Shown here: positions 1 through 7,827 of the stretch, in pieces
How the letters are laid out: every line of letters begins with the position of its first letter
Numbering within the stretch: position 1 is the stretch's first letter
Assembly: GCA_947455285.1 (NCBI GenBank)
Contig: CANGOK010000015.1
Span: 1 to 22,886 of the forward strand
DNA length: 22,886 nt
Reading direction: 5' to 3'
Source: Beijerinckiaceae bacterium
GTDB lineage: Bacteria; Pseudomonadota; Alphaproteobacteria; Rhizobiales; Beijerinckiaceae
Position numbers and translations under genes: made by a program
Notes under the pieces: model-generated
The model's input: only the letters and a program-made list of their open reading frames with translations
The model's database searches: none
What the model was told of the DNA's origin: nothing

Positions 1-1179
1 CAGCATGAGGTCGCGGTTTTGCTCCCACAGGCTCAGATATCGGCGGAACTTGCGCACCCTTGCGACATGGCTCGGGGAGACGCAATCCACCATGGTGCGG
101 CTGATGGATGCGTTGACATCGATCGCCGGAAAGATGCCTTGCTCTGCCTGTTTGCGGGACAGAACGATATGTCCATCGAGAATGGCGCGCGCCGTATCGA
201 CGATGGGATCGTTGGTGATGTCGTCGCCGTCGGCCAAAATGGTGTAGACGCCTGTGATGCTGCCGCCGGTTTGCGCATCAAGACCGGCGCGTTCCAACGC
301 CGAGCCAATGAGCGAAATGACGGAAGGCGGATAACCCTTGGTCGTCGGATGTTCGCCCAAGGCGAGGCCCAATTCGCGCTGGGCATGGGCGACACGCGTG
401 AGGGAGTCGATCATCAATAGGACATGCTTGCCCCGTGATCTGAAATATTCGGCGTATGCCGTAGCGCGATGCAGGCCGCGCAGTCGCAGCACCGGCGATT
501 GATCCGCAGGCACAGCCACGACAGTCGTATGGGCGAAAGAGGGCGCCGTGGAGAGCTCCTCGACGAAGCCGGCGACTTCTCGCCCGCGCTCGCCGATGAG
601 GCCGATGACGACGACTTCCGCTTCAGTATAGCGTGCTATGCAGGACAAGAGCGATGATTTGCCCACGCCGCTGCCCGCGATAATGCCGATCTTCTGGCCG
701 CGTCCAACGGTGAGCAAGCCATTCAAGGCGCGCACGCCGACATCAAGCGTCTCGCGCACGGGACGCCTGCGCAATGGATTGACGCGCTCGCCCCGCAAAG
801 GCCAATGGTCGTTGAGATAGGCGGGAGAGAGCCCATCGAGTTCCGAGCCTGCGCCATCGAAAACGCGGCCGAGAAGACCATCGCCGACTTGAACGACATC
901 GGCGCGTTGGACGGTTTCTACACGAGCGCCAGCAAGAAGAGGCGCAGCGCCGCCTGTCAGAACCATTACAGTATAATTGTCGAGAAAGCCGATGACCTCG
1001 GCTTCCGCCCAACCGCCATTCTCACAAGCCACGCGGCATTCAGTGCCAACCGAGGCTGGGAACGAGCTGGCATGGACGATCTGTCCATCATAGCGCCGTA
1101 CGCGACCGGCGGCGTTCGTGACTCGGCTGGCCTTCATGCCCTTAAGGCGCCGATCAAGAACAGCGGTCATATCTTGCAT
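1..1179 (-). CDS. fliI: Flagellar type III export ATPase FliI (3' end cut by the window edge)
   Basis: This is the ATPase of the flagellar export apparatus. It works at the cytoplasmic face of the basal body with FliH and FliJ to help feed rod, hook and filament subunits into the export gate. The reverse-strand frame is open from the ATG at 1179 to the left edge (393 codons). It shows the F1-beta-like core: Walker A AGSGVGKS at residues 168-175, the segment VIGLIGERGREV after it, and Walker B LLMID at about 254-258. The segment with GEHPTTKGYPPSV is typical of FliI rather than of F-type ATPases. Family members are usually about 440 residues, so roughly 45-50 C-terminal residues lie outside. 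The start is two bases after the fliH stop, preceded by a GGGGG run; a second ATG at 1170 is possible. It is the last visible gene of the fliEFGHI operon; fliJ would be expected next, but that is inference. Confidence 0.95.
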   Translation of the reverse strand, partial: MQDMTAVLDRRLKGMKASRVTNAAGRVRRYDGQIVHASSFPASVGTECRVACENGGWAEAEVIGFLDNYTVMVLTGGAAPLLAGARVETVQRADVVQVGDGLLGRVFDGAGSELDGLSPAYLNDHWPLRGERVNPLRRRPVRETLDVGVRALNGLLTVGRGQKIGIIAGSGVGKSSLLSCIARYTEAEVVVIGLIGERGREVAGFVEELSTAPSFAHTTVVAVPADQSPVLRLRGLHRATAYAEYFRSRGKHVLLMIDSLTRVAHAQRELGLALGEHPTTKGYPPSVISLIGSALERAGLDAQTGGSITGVYTILADGDDITNDPIVDTARAILDGHIVLSRKQAEQGIFPAIDVNASISRTMVDCVSPSHVARVRKFRRYLSLWEQNRDLML

Positions 1180-1181
1180 TT

Positions 1182-2036
1182 TCAAGACCCCCGACTGTCG
1201 GTCAATACTGGAGCGTCTTCGTAATCAAGATCACGCGATGATAGATGGAAAACGCCCGATTGAAGGGCGTCGTCCTCGACGATGCGGATCTTTTCGAAGA
1301 TTTCGTTTTCTTGCATGAGCCCATGAAGCGTCAGCACATCATGAGGGTTCATCGCCAGTGTGAAATCAGCGCCGGCCTTGGTGAACATTTCCGCGGCGGT
1401 CTTGATCCGCTCAACAAAGACTTCGGGCATCTCTGCAAAGACAGCGCCGAAGAGATCCTGAGCGATGCGACGGACATGATGCGCCATGATGTCAGCATTA
1501 CGCTCTACCGCATCGGCCGCCAGCGTTGTGATTTGCGCTTCAAGTTTGCGCAGCGTCGATAAAGTCGCGCTGAGTTCTCGCCGGGTGGCGTCCACGCCCT
1601 GCTGATAGCCGAGGGCTCGTCCGTCCTCGCGCGCCTGGTCGATGGCGGCGATGATCTCTTCGGGCGTTGGGCCAGGAGGCTCTGGCGGCGGCGGGGGCTT
1701 GGGAGGCGGGGCGGAAGGGCGGGGCGGGGGCGGCGGCGAAGCCGCATTGTTTGGGGCCTCCGATACGGGAGGCTGGCCTACTTCAGCTCCAGCGTCCGCG
1801 ACCGCATCCGATGGTGGCGTTTCGCCACCGGGGGCCGTTTGCTCCTCAGCGGTAGTTTCTTGCGCGGGGGCGGGGGCTTGCTTGGTTGGCGCAGGCTTGA
1901 AGCTGTTGCGCCCCCACGGCACGAATTCGGCGTCCGGGTCGGGACCGTAGCGGTTTTCCTCGAGGTACTCGCCGCCCTTGGGCAGCAAGCCCGCGATCTC
2001 CGATAGCGTGATGGGGCGTTGTTCTGGGTCAGACAT
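1182..2036 (-). CDS. fliH: Flagellar assembly protein FliH (export ATPase regulator), proline-rich N-terminus
   Basis: FliH binds the FliI ATPase and links it to the basal body, acting as a stator-like negative regulator in the cytoplasm. The assignment rests on the position between fliG and fliI and on the C-terminal half. That half has the family's long helical stretch (TPEEIIAAIDQAREDGRALGYQQG) followed by the compact domain that includes FAEMPEVFVERIKTAAEMF. The N-terminal third is a low-complexity linker, with a dense proline run at about residues 95-125 preceded by Ala/Glu/Pro-rich sequence. I chose the ATG at 2036, which overlaps the fliG stop as ATGtcTGA, giving 284 residues. A GTG at 2048 would add four residues and has a GGA only three bases upstream. 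Overlap on one side and a two-base gap to fliI on the other imply translational coupling. Sequence conservation in FliH is low, so the name depends partly on context. Confidence 0.88.
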   Translation of the reverse strand: MSDPEQRPITLSEIAGLLPKGGEYLEENRYGPDPDAEFVPWGRNSFKPAPTKQAPAPAQETTAEEQTAPGGETPPSDAVADAGAEVGQPPVSEAPNNAASPPPPPRPSAPPPKPPPPPEPPGPTPEEIIAAIDQAREDGRALGYQQGVDATRRELSATLSTLRKLEAQITTLAADAVERNADIMAHHVRRIAQDLFGAVFAEMPEVFVERIKTAAEMFTKAGADFTLAMNPHDVLTLHGLMQENEIFEKIRIVEDDALQSGVFHLSSRDLDYEDAPVLTDSRGS

Positions 2037-3069
2037 AGTCTTCGCCACGTCCAGCCAGGACCATCGTGCCAGCGTCCGACAGCTTGCGGGCGATCGCTAC
2101 GATACGCTTTTGCGCTTCCTGCACTTCGGTCACGCGCATTGGCCCCTTCGCTTCCATTTCGTCCACGATGGCGGCGGCGGCGCGCTGCGACATACAGCCC
2201 AGGATCTTGTCGCGCAGACGTTCGTCCGCACCCTTGAGCGCGATGGCGAGGTCTGAGGGCTCGACGTTGCGCATGAGAACGCCAAGGTTCTTGTCGTCGA
2301 CCGCAAGCAGGTTGTCGAAGACGAACATGTTTTCCTGAATGGCGGTCATCAGGTCCTTGTCCAGCTTGAACAGGTCCCTCATGATCCGACCTTCCTGCGC
2401 GGCTTGCGTGAAGTTCATGATCTTGGCGGCGGCCTTGATGCCGCCGATCTTCGAGGCGCGCAGCGAGGTGTTGGCCTGGAACTGGAGCTGCATCACGCGC
2501 TCAAGCTGCTCGATCGCTTCCGGCTGCACCGAATCCAGCGTCGCGATGCGATGCAGAACCGCATGCTGAATGTTTTCGGGAAGTAGGATCAGCACGTCGG
2601 CGGCGACAGCGTAATCAAGATGCGCGACGATGAGGCCGATGATCTGCGGATGTTCACCTTCGATCATTTCCGCGATGGAGCGCGCATCCATCCACTGAAG
2701 GATTTCGATGCCCTTGGCGCTGCTTGAAGGCGTGATGCGGGTGAGCACGCTGCCCGCCTTGTCTTCGCCAAGCGCTTTCACGAGCATTCGGCGAATATAG
2801 GCGTCGGCGCCAAGGCCCACGCTCGTCTGCGCCTTGATGATCGCAAGGAACTCATCGAGCACAACATTGACGGTGCGCTGATCGACTTCCGTAACGGAAT
2901 ACATCGCGCTGCCAAGTTGCTGAACCTCACGTGGGGTGAGGTTCTTCATGATTTCCGAGGCTTCATCCTCGCCCAGGAGCAGCATAAGGATGGCGCACTT
3001 TTGCGTACCCGACAGAAGTCGGATGGCGTCGTCATCAGCTTCGGGAGGTGTCGCGACTGCTTCAGCCAT
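2029..3069 (-). CDS. fliG: Flagellar motor switch protein FliG
   Basis: FliG is the rotor protein of the switch complex. It binds the FliF MS-ring on one side and FliM/MotA on the other, and carries the charged torque helix. The 346-residue length fits the family. The middle domain shows the conserved EHPQ motif (MIEGEHPQIIGLIVAHLD, about residue 138 onward). It is followed by the armadillo-like repeats and the C-terminal motor domain, where MFVFDNLLAVDDKNLGVLMRNV and DERLRDKILGCMSQRAAA are typical. The N-terminal LSGTQKCAILMLLLGED matches the FliF-binding domain. The gene follows fliF after 21 bases and overlaps fliH by eight, so it sits inside the fliEFGHI operon. The ribosome binding site before 3069 is weak, but the start agrees with family N-termini. 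Confidence 0.97.
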   Translation of the reverse strand: MAEAVATPPEADDDAIRLLSGTQKCAILMLLLGEDEASEIMKNLTPREVQQLGSAMYSVTEVDQRTVNVVLDEFLAIIKAQTSVGLGADAYIRRMLVKALGEDKAGSVLTRITPSSSAKGIEILQWMDARSIAEMIEGEHPQIIGLIVAHLDYAVAADVLILLPENIQHAVLHRIATLDSVQPEAIEQLERVMQLQFQANTSLRASKIGGIKAAAKIMNFTQAAQEGRIMRDLFKLDKDLMTAIQENMFVFDNLLAVDDKNLGVLMRNVEPSDLAIALKGADERLRDKILGCMSQRAAAAIVDEMEAKGPMRVTEVQEAQKRIVAIARKLSDAGTMVLAGRGEDYV

Positions 3070-3090
3070 GATCTATATCGCTCGCTTGAG

Positions 3091-4812
3091 TTAGTTCAGA
3101 TCGCGTTGGATGAGGGACTTGAGCACTGCGGTGACGCGGGTGGCGTCGTCGCCGACCAGCATGCGGATCAAGGTGACCTTATCATCGTAGGTGTTGGCGG
3201 TGTCCAGCATGTCGGCGGAGATCGCCGGCTTCTTCGGCTTCAGCCTCGCCTTGATCTGTTCGAGGCTTTCACCTTCACGCACCTCGATGGTTTCGCCATC
3301 GCCGAGCACCGGTTCATCAGCACGCATGGAGGCTGTCATGTTGCGGTCGAGCAGGCGTTCGAGGAAGGGCTTGAGGGCGCCAAGAACAACCACGCCGAGG
3401 ATCAGGACGATGGCGATCTGCTTGATGGCGTCCTCAAGCCAGGGGGCGTCATACCAGCTGCGACCCTCATACTTCTTTTCTTCCGCGAAGCTGCTGGAGA
3501 TGATCGTGAGCTTGTCGCCGCGATCGGCATTGTATCCAATGGCTTCTTGCAGCAATTGCGTCAGGCGAGTCTTTTCCTCGTCGCTGATGGGCTTTTCGAC
3601 CACTCTGCCATTTTCGTCGATGGTTGTGCCGGAGCGAAGCACGACTGCAAGACTCAGGCGCTTGATGTCGCCAGTAGCGCGACGTGTCGAGCGGATTTCC
3701 TTGCTGACTTCGAAGTTGCGGACAGTAGTGCTCGACTTGTTGCGGGCCGTATCGCCAGAAGCGGCGGAAGCGTTCGCAGGAGGCGTCGTGGTGAGCGCCG
3801 GGGTCGTGGGAGGCGAATTCGACGTTGCGCCAGGGACGCCGCGGGCTTTGCCTTCAGCCGATTCCTGAACGGATTCCTGCTGGCTGCGCAGGATCTGGGT
3901 CGACGGATCGAAAATTTCGTTTGTCTGCTCGGTGCGCGTGAAGTCAATGTCCGCGTTCACCTCAGAATTGAAGTTTCCGATGCCGATGATGGGCGTCAAC
4001 AGATTAGCGACGCGCTCACGAAGGATCTTTTCGACCTGGCTCTTGTATTCAAGCTGCTGCGACGACAGGCCCATTTCGGTGTCGCGGTTCGGGCTGGTCA
4101 GCAGGCCGCCGGACTGATCGACGACAGTCACGCTGGCCACCGGCATGTAAGGAACGCTTGAACTCACCAGATGGGTGATCGACTGCACCTGACCAATGGA
4201 AAGGCCGCGGCCAGGCGCGAGTTTGAGGAACACGGAGGCGGAAGGCGGCGTCTGATCGCGTACGAAGGCCGAACGTTCGGGAAGCGCAAGATGCACGCGT
4301 GCGCCTTCAATATCGCGAATTTCCATGATGCTTCGCGCAAGCTCGCTTTCTTGCGCCTGCTTCAGCTTGACCTGCTCCACCGCGCGGCTTGCGCCCAGCG
4401 GCAATTGGGTCAACAAATCATACCCGGTGACTGACGCCTTTGGCAGGCCTGCAGCAGCGAGCTGCATTTTGGCCCGATAATAATCGTTGCGCGGCACCAT
4501 GAGTTGACCGGTGGCGGCGTCGAGTTTTCCCTTGATGCCCTGGGCCTCCAGGTTCTGCATGACGAGCGCTTTGTCTTCCTCGCTCAGATGAGGAAAGAGC
4601 TGCGTCATAGCAGGCTCGCGCATCGTAAAGATGGCTGCAAGGCCCACGATCATAATCAGACCCACCAGAATGATCGGCGTGGACCGAACGATTGCAGGCT
4701 GCCTCAGAAATTCCTGGGCGCCGGCCAGACCCCGCGCTAGCTGGGGTCCAAGCAGGCCCAAGCCAGGCGGCGTCTGAGTTGCAACAGGGTTGATGTCTGA
4801 CACTGACGTCAT
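3091..4812 (-). CDS. fliF: Flagellar MS-ring protein FliF
   Basis: FliF builds the MS ring in the inner membrane, the first structure of the basal body and the housing of the export gate. The protein is 573 residues. It has a first transmembrane helix near residues 43-62 (STPIILVGLIMIVGLAAIF). A large periplasmic part with ring-building motifs follows, including YDLLTQLPLGASRAVEQVKLKQAQESELARSI. There is then a long disordered Pro/Thr/Ala insert around 320-360. A second transmembrane helix lies near 461-485, and the C-terminal tail binds FliG. A GGAG run lies directly against the ATG at 4812, which is too close. A GTG three codons in (4803) would have that run nine bases upstream, so the true start may be 4803. 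It is 31 bases after fliE and 21 before fliG, in the same operon. Confidence 0.97.
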   Translation of the reverse strand: MTSVSDINPVATQTPPGLGLLGPQLARGLAGAQEFLRQPAIVRSTPIILVGLIMIVGLAAIFTMREPAMTQLFPHLSEEDKALVMQNLEAQGIKGKLDAATGQLMVPRNDYYRAKMQLAAAGLPKASVTGYDLLTQLPLGASRAVEQVKLKQAQESELARSIMEIRDIEGARVHLALPERSAFVRDQTPPSASVFLKLAPGRGLSIGQVQSITHLVSSSVPYMPVASVTVVDQSGGLLTSPNRDTEMGLSSQQLEYKSQVEKILRERVANLLTPIIGIGNFNSEVNADIDFTRTEQTNEIFDPSTQILRSQQESVQESAEGKARGVPGATSNSPPTTPALTTTPPANASAASGDTARNKSSTTVRNFEVSKEIRSTRRATGDIKRLSLAVVLRSGTTIDENGRVVEKPISDEEKTRLTQLLQEAIGYNADRGDKLTIISSSFAEEKKYEGRSWYDAPWLEDAIKQIAIVLILGVVVLGALKPFLERLLDRNMTASMRADEPVLGDGETIEVREGESLEQIKARLKPKKPAISADMLDTANTYDDKVTLIRMLVGDDATRVTAVLKSLIQRDLN

Positions 4813-4843
4813 CTCCAGGAAGAGGTTTTATATGCAGGCCTGA

Positions 4844-5140
4844 TCAGACAGGCATTGACATGATGTCTTTGTATGCGCTGAGCAGTTTGTTGCGGATCTG
4901 CATGGTCGCTTCGAATGCGAGCGACGCCTTTTCACGGGCCAGCATCACTTTGGTGACGTCGACTTCCTTGCCGCTTTCGAAAGCCTGAGCAGCGCTGCCC
5001 GCTTCAACCTGCGCCTGCGCGACTTGCGCGAGGGCGGCGTTGAAGTGGTGCCAGAAGTCGTTGTTCGACGCAGTGCCGGACTGCAGCTTCTGCTGGACGT
5101 TGCTTTGTATTTCGCGGGTGAGATTTATGACATTAGCCAT
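4844..5140 (-). CDS. fliE: Flagellar hook-basal body protein FliE
   Basis: FliE joins the MS ring to the proximal rod in the periplasm. It is 98 residues long, close to the usual family length of about 100. The whole C-terminal half is diagnostic: VTKVMLAREKASLAFE followed by TMQIRNKLLSAYKDIMSMPV. It has no signal peptide, as expected for a type III export substrate. The ATG at 5140 has AGGAG eight bases upstream, and that ribosome binding site overlaps the stop codon of the upstream activator gene. The 12-base gap indicates co-transcription from the sigma-54 promoter at 6351-6366. Confidence 0.96.
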   Translation of the reverse strand: MANVINLTREIQSNVQQKLQSGTASNNDFWHHFNAALAQVAQAQVEAGSAAQAFESGKEVDVTKVMLAREKASLAFEATMQIRNKLLSAYKDIMSMPV

Positions 5141-5152
5141 GATGTTTTCTCC

Positions 5153-6313
5153 TCAGACGACAGCTGCGAGACGGCGGGGAGCCAGCTCTATGACTTCAAA
5201 CATTTCCTGGACCTCGAGCATGAGATGCTCGCCCCGGATTTGATCTCCACCTGAAAGCACCAGTGCACGCTGCAGTACGTTCTCAAGTTCACGCACGTTG
5301 CCAGGCCATGCATGCGCTTCGAGCTTCTGAATCGCTTCTTCAGTCAGTTCGGGCATCTTGGCGAAGCCGCCGGCATGTTTGGCCAGCAGACTGACAGCGA
5401 TTGGCAGGATATCGCCGGGCCTCTCCTCGAGCGCCTTGGTCACGAGAGGGAAGACGTTGAGGCGATAGTAGAGATCCTCGCGGAAGCGCCCCGCCTTCAC
5501 TTCGTGCAGCATGTAGCGGTTCGAAGTGGCGATGACGCGCACATCCACGGGAACAGGTTTGGCTGCGCCCAGCGGCGTGACTTCCTTCTCCTGCAACACG
5601 CGCAGGAGCTTGGCCTGCAGAGGCAGGGCCATTTCGGAAATCTCGTCCAGAAGCAGGGTGCCGCCATCGGCCGCACGGAAGATGCCCTTGTTGGGATGAT
5701 GCGCGCCGGTGAATGCGCCGCGCTCATAACCAAAGAGCAGGGCTTCCAGCATCGTATCGGGGACGGCCGCGCAATTCACCGCAATGAACGGATTACGGTT
5801 GCGCGGGGAGGCCTTATGAAGGAAGCGAGAGAGGACTTCCTTGCCGGTTCCCGTCGGGCCGACCAGCATGACCGTCACGTCGCTTGCGGCCACACGGCGG
5901 GCGAGGCGCAGGAGATTGAAGGTCGATGGATCGCCTGCGGCGGCGCTCTGGTCCTCGTCGAGGAAGCGTGCTACCACTTCTGCCGTGAACCGCCAATTAT
6001 TGTCGGCCGGCCGGACATGCAGGGTGCTTCCGTTGAATTCGCACTTCAACGAAAAGCCCTTTCCTCCTTCGGTAAGGACGACGATGCGTTCAGCCTTGAG
6101 CTGGCGGCACCATTTAACAAAGCCAGTCGCGTCTGCGGCGAGCTTTTTGGCGACAGCGTAGGACATCAGCAGGCCGCATTGCGGCCATGTTGGTTGCACC
6201 GCGCTTAGTTTGCCGAGCGTCGTGGTGTGGGTCTCATACCCGCGATTGTGCAGGTGAGTGATCCAGGCCTCGGAGTCGGCCAATCCGTCGGTGACACAAA
6301 GAACTGCGCTCAC
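5153..6313 (-). CDS. Sigma-54-dependent flagellar activator lacking a DNA-binding domain (FleT-like)
   Basis: This is an AAA+ enhancer-binding-type activator that would open sigma-54 promoters of flagellar genes. With the GTG start at 6313 it has 386 residues. Residues 1 to about 120 form a divergent domain with no clear receiver aspartate. The AAA+ domain follows: Walker A GPTGTGKE 152-159, the canonical sigma-54 contact loop GAFTGA 199-204, Walker B GGTLLLDE 217-224, arginine-finger region REDLYYR near 298, and the WPGNVRELENVL segment. The protein ends about 30 residues after that, and no Fis-type helix-turn-helix is present. The GTG at 6313 has GGAAGGGAA upstream. The longer TTG start at 6355 is excluded because it lies inside the -12 element of the promoter at 6351-6366. 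Location directly ahead of fliEFGHI and lack of a DNA-binding domain match FleT of Rhodobacter sphaeroides; FlbD is the alternative, but FlbD has a helix-turn-helix. Confidence 0.85.
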   Translation of the reverse strand: MSAVLCVTDGLADSEAWITHLHNRGYETHTTTLGKLSAVQPTWPQCGLLMSYAVAKKLAADATGFVKWCRQLKAERIVVLTEGGKGFSLKCEFNGSTLHVRPADNNWRFTAEVVARFLDEDQSAAAGDPSTFNLLRLARRVAASDVTVMLVGPTGTGKEVLSRFLHKASPRNRNPFIAVNCAAVPDTMLEALLFGYERGAFTGAHHPNKGIFRAADGGTLLLDEISEMALPLQAKLLRVLQEKEVTPLGAAKPVPVDVRVIATSNRYMLHEVKAGRFREDLYYRLNVFPLVTKALEERPGDILPIAVSLLAKHAGGFAKMPELTEEAIQKLEAHAWPGNVRELENVLQRALVLSGGDQIRGEHLMLEVQEMFEVIELAPRRLAAVV

Positions 6314-6350
6314 GGCATTTCCCTTCCTATTCGCGCTTCGCAGTACGAAA

Positions 6351-6366
6351 AGCAACGGCTGAGCCA
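6351..6366 (-). promoter_or_regulatory. Sigma-54 (-24/-12) promoter for the FleT-like/fliEFGHI operon
   Basis: On the minus strand the sequence reads TGGCTC-AGCCG-TTGCT, against the consensus TGGCAC-N5-TTGCW. The GG at -24 and GC at -12 are correctly ten bases apart, with one mismatch in the -24 hexamer. Transcription would begin near 6341, leaving a leader of about 28 bases to the GTG at 6313, with the ribosome binding site in between. In R. sphaeroides the fleT promoter is also sigma-54 dependent; that the same holds here is inference. Confidence 0.75.
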
Positions 6367-6635
6367 GAGCTGTAATTTTATTGTTACGTTAATTGATTAG
6401 TGTTTCTATTTTCATCCTTCTGTCTGTTTTTTAACGATTTTTTAATAAAACCCATTCTGGTGCAAAGTTGTTGATGGCGATCTTATTTCTCTTTTTCTGA
6501 TGCCATGCACTAAATTGCGTCGCATCTCCGACCGGTCATTCTTGATTGTCCGACAGTTCCCAGTCAAAAACTCGACATGCTTAATTTAAGCCGTCCGAGA
6601 TTCGACATTCGACGTCCTCTGGGTGCGATAACCGC
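6367..6635. other. AT-rich regulatory region between the two divergent activators
   Basis: This stretch, with the adjoining promoter and leader down to 6314, has no gene. It is clearly richer in A/T than its surroundings (most of 6375-6515). No good -24/-12 promoter was found facing the rightward activator gene. The heptamer TCGACAT occurs at 6572-6578 and 6602-6608, with a further TCGAC at 6609-6613. These could be protein-binding sites, but this is only a repeat seen by eye. The start of the rightward regulator probably uses a housekeeping promoter here, which I could not place with confidence. Confidence 0.5.
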
Positions 6636-7820
6636 ATGACCAGGGAAGAGGTGCTCAGCTATCTTGAACTGCCAAGTTCGGCGATGCGTGAGGCGCTCGA
6701 CCTCATTTTGCGCGTCGCACCTTTGTCGACGTCGGTCTATATCAGTGGGCCCTCAGGCAGCGGCAAGGAATTCGCCGCGCGCGCTGTTCACGCATTCTCC
6801 AATAGAGCGGCGGCGCCTTTTGTAGCGGTGAACTGCGGCGCCATTCCGCGTGAGCTTCTTGAAAGCGAACTGTTTGGTAGCGAAAAGGGCGCTTATACAG
6901 GTTCTGTCCGCACGCGCCCGGGTCTGCTTGAGCAAGCTGCCGGCGGCACTTTGTTTCTGGATGAACTCGGCGACATGCCGCTCGACATGCAGGTGAAGCT
7001 GCTTCGTGTGCTGGAAGATCGTCGCTTCACCCGCGTTGGTGGTTCCCAAGAGATTAAGGCAGATGTGCGGCTTGTCTGCGCCACGCATCGCGATCTCATG
7101 AAGATGGTGGAGCAGGGGCAGTTTCGCGAAGATCTGTTTTACCGCATCAATGTCTTTCCAATCGCCATGAAGGGGCTTGATGATAGGCGCGAAGATATTC
7201 CGCGGCTTGTCGAACTTATATTGAAGCGCTTCCGCGGACATGGCGTCGGCGAGGCACCGAAGTTTCAACCGTCTGCGATTTCTGCGCTGCAGGCCGCATC
7301 CTGGCCTGGAAATGTGCGTCAACTTCGCAATGTGCTTGAACGTTGCTGTGTGCTTTATCCCGGGCAGAGCGTCGGCAGGGCCGAAATCGAACGGATCGCC
7401 GCGCCGCGCAAGGTGATTGACCGGGTCGAGGAGACGATGGCTCTGTTCTCGTCTCTACAGGGCCTTGGCTTTGGGCGCGACGCGGAACCTGCGCCAGAAG
7501 CTCCTGCGCTGGCTAATGGCGAAGAACCGGAACGTGATCCGCCATCTCAGGAGGCTATGTTCGAGGAGTCTAGCCTTGAACCGGCGCCGTCCATGGCGCC
7601 TGATTTGCTATCCATTCCTGCGGATGTGTCGGAATTCCTGCGCGCGACTCCCGACTTCAATTTTCGCGATCATATGACGAAGATCGAGATCGCCTTTATC
7701 AGAGGCGCACTGTCGGAGATGAATGGCTCGGTAAGTGGGGCCGCGCGCATGCTTGGGCTGCAGCGCACGACCCTCATCGAAAAGATGCGGAAATATTCGA
7801 TCGATCGAGAAGAGGCCTGA
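6636..7820 (+). CDS. Sigma-54-dependent flagellar activator with Fis-type HTH (FleQ family)
   Basis: This is a DNA-binding sigma-54 activator, probably the master regulator of the cluster. It has 394 residues and no N-terminal receiver domain: the AAA+ domain begins almost at once. Walker A is GPSGSGKE at 38-45. The sigma-54 contact loop reads GAYTGS (85-90) instead of GAFTGA. Walker B is GGTLFLDE at 103-110, and REDLFYR and WPGNVRQLRNVL are present. An acidic, Pro/Ala-rich linker of about 80 residues (260-340) leads to a C-terminal helix-turn-helix (about 350-390). There GSVSGAARMLGLQRTTLIEK and MRKYSI are the signature of FleQ/FlrA. The start codon at 6636 has only a weak ribosome binding site, and no better in-frame start exists before Walker A. 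Its stop codon abuts the stop of convergent fliS. The pairing with the DNA-binding-deficient activator opposite suggests a FleQ/FleT-type system. The altered loop makes an independent activator role uncertain. Confidence 0.88.
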   Translation: MTREEVLSYLELPSSAMREALDLILRVAPLSTSVYISGPSGSGKEFAARAVHAFSNRAAAPFVAVNCGAIPRELLESELFGSEKGAYTGSVRTRPGLLEQAAGGTLFLDELGDMPLDMQVKLLRVLEDRRFTRVGGSQEIKADVRLVCATHRDLMKMVEQGQFREDLFYRINVFPIAMKGLDDRREDIPRLVELILKRFRGHGVGEAPKFQPSAISALQAASWPGNVRQLRNVLERCCVLYPGQSVGRAEIERIAAPRKVIDRVEETMALFSSLQGLGFGRDAEPAPEAPALANGEEPERDPPSQEAMFEESSLEPAPSMAPDLLSIPADVSEFLRATPDFNFRDHMTKIEIAFIRGALSEMNGSVSGAARMLGLQRTTLIEKMRKYSIDREEA

Positions 7821-7827
7821 TCAGGCC
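7814..7827. repeat. 14-bp perfect palindrome at the junction of two stop codons
   Basis: The sequence GGCCTGATCAGGCC is its own reverse complement. It contains both stop codons, TGA of the activator gene (7818-7820) and that of fliS on the other strand (7821-7823), with no base between them. It may act as a weak bidirectional stop site, but it lacks a loop and a T-tract, so a terminator function is not established. Confidence 0.4.

Noticed and set aside
2917..4161. Plus-strand reading frame of 414 codons across fliG and fliF
   Set aside because: It is a shadow on the opposite strand of two clear flagellar genes and has unusual composition.
6314..6355. Longer start (TTG at 6355) for the FleT-like activator
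   Set aside because: The TTG is part of the -12 element of the sigma-54 promoter on the same strand, and a GTG with a good ribosome binding site lies at 6313.
6505..6518. Sigma-54-like ATGCAC...TTGC facing the rightward activator gene
   Set aside because: The spacing between the -24 and -12 parts is one base short and the GG is missing; this spacing is strict in sigma-54 promoters.
7814..7827. Palindrome GGCCTGATCAGGCC as an intrinsic terminator
   Set aside because: It has no loop and no T-tract; kept only as a repeat.
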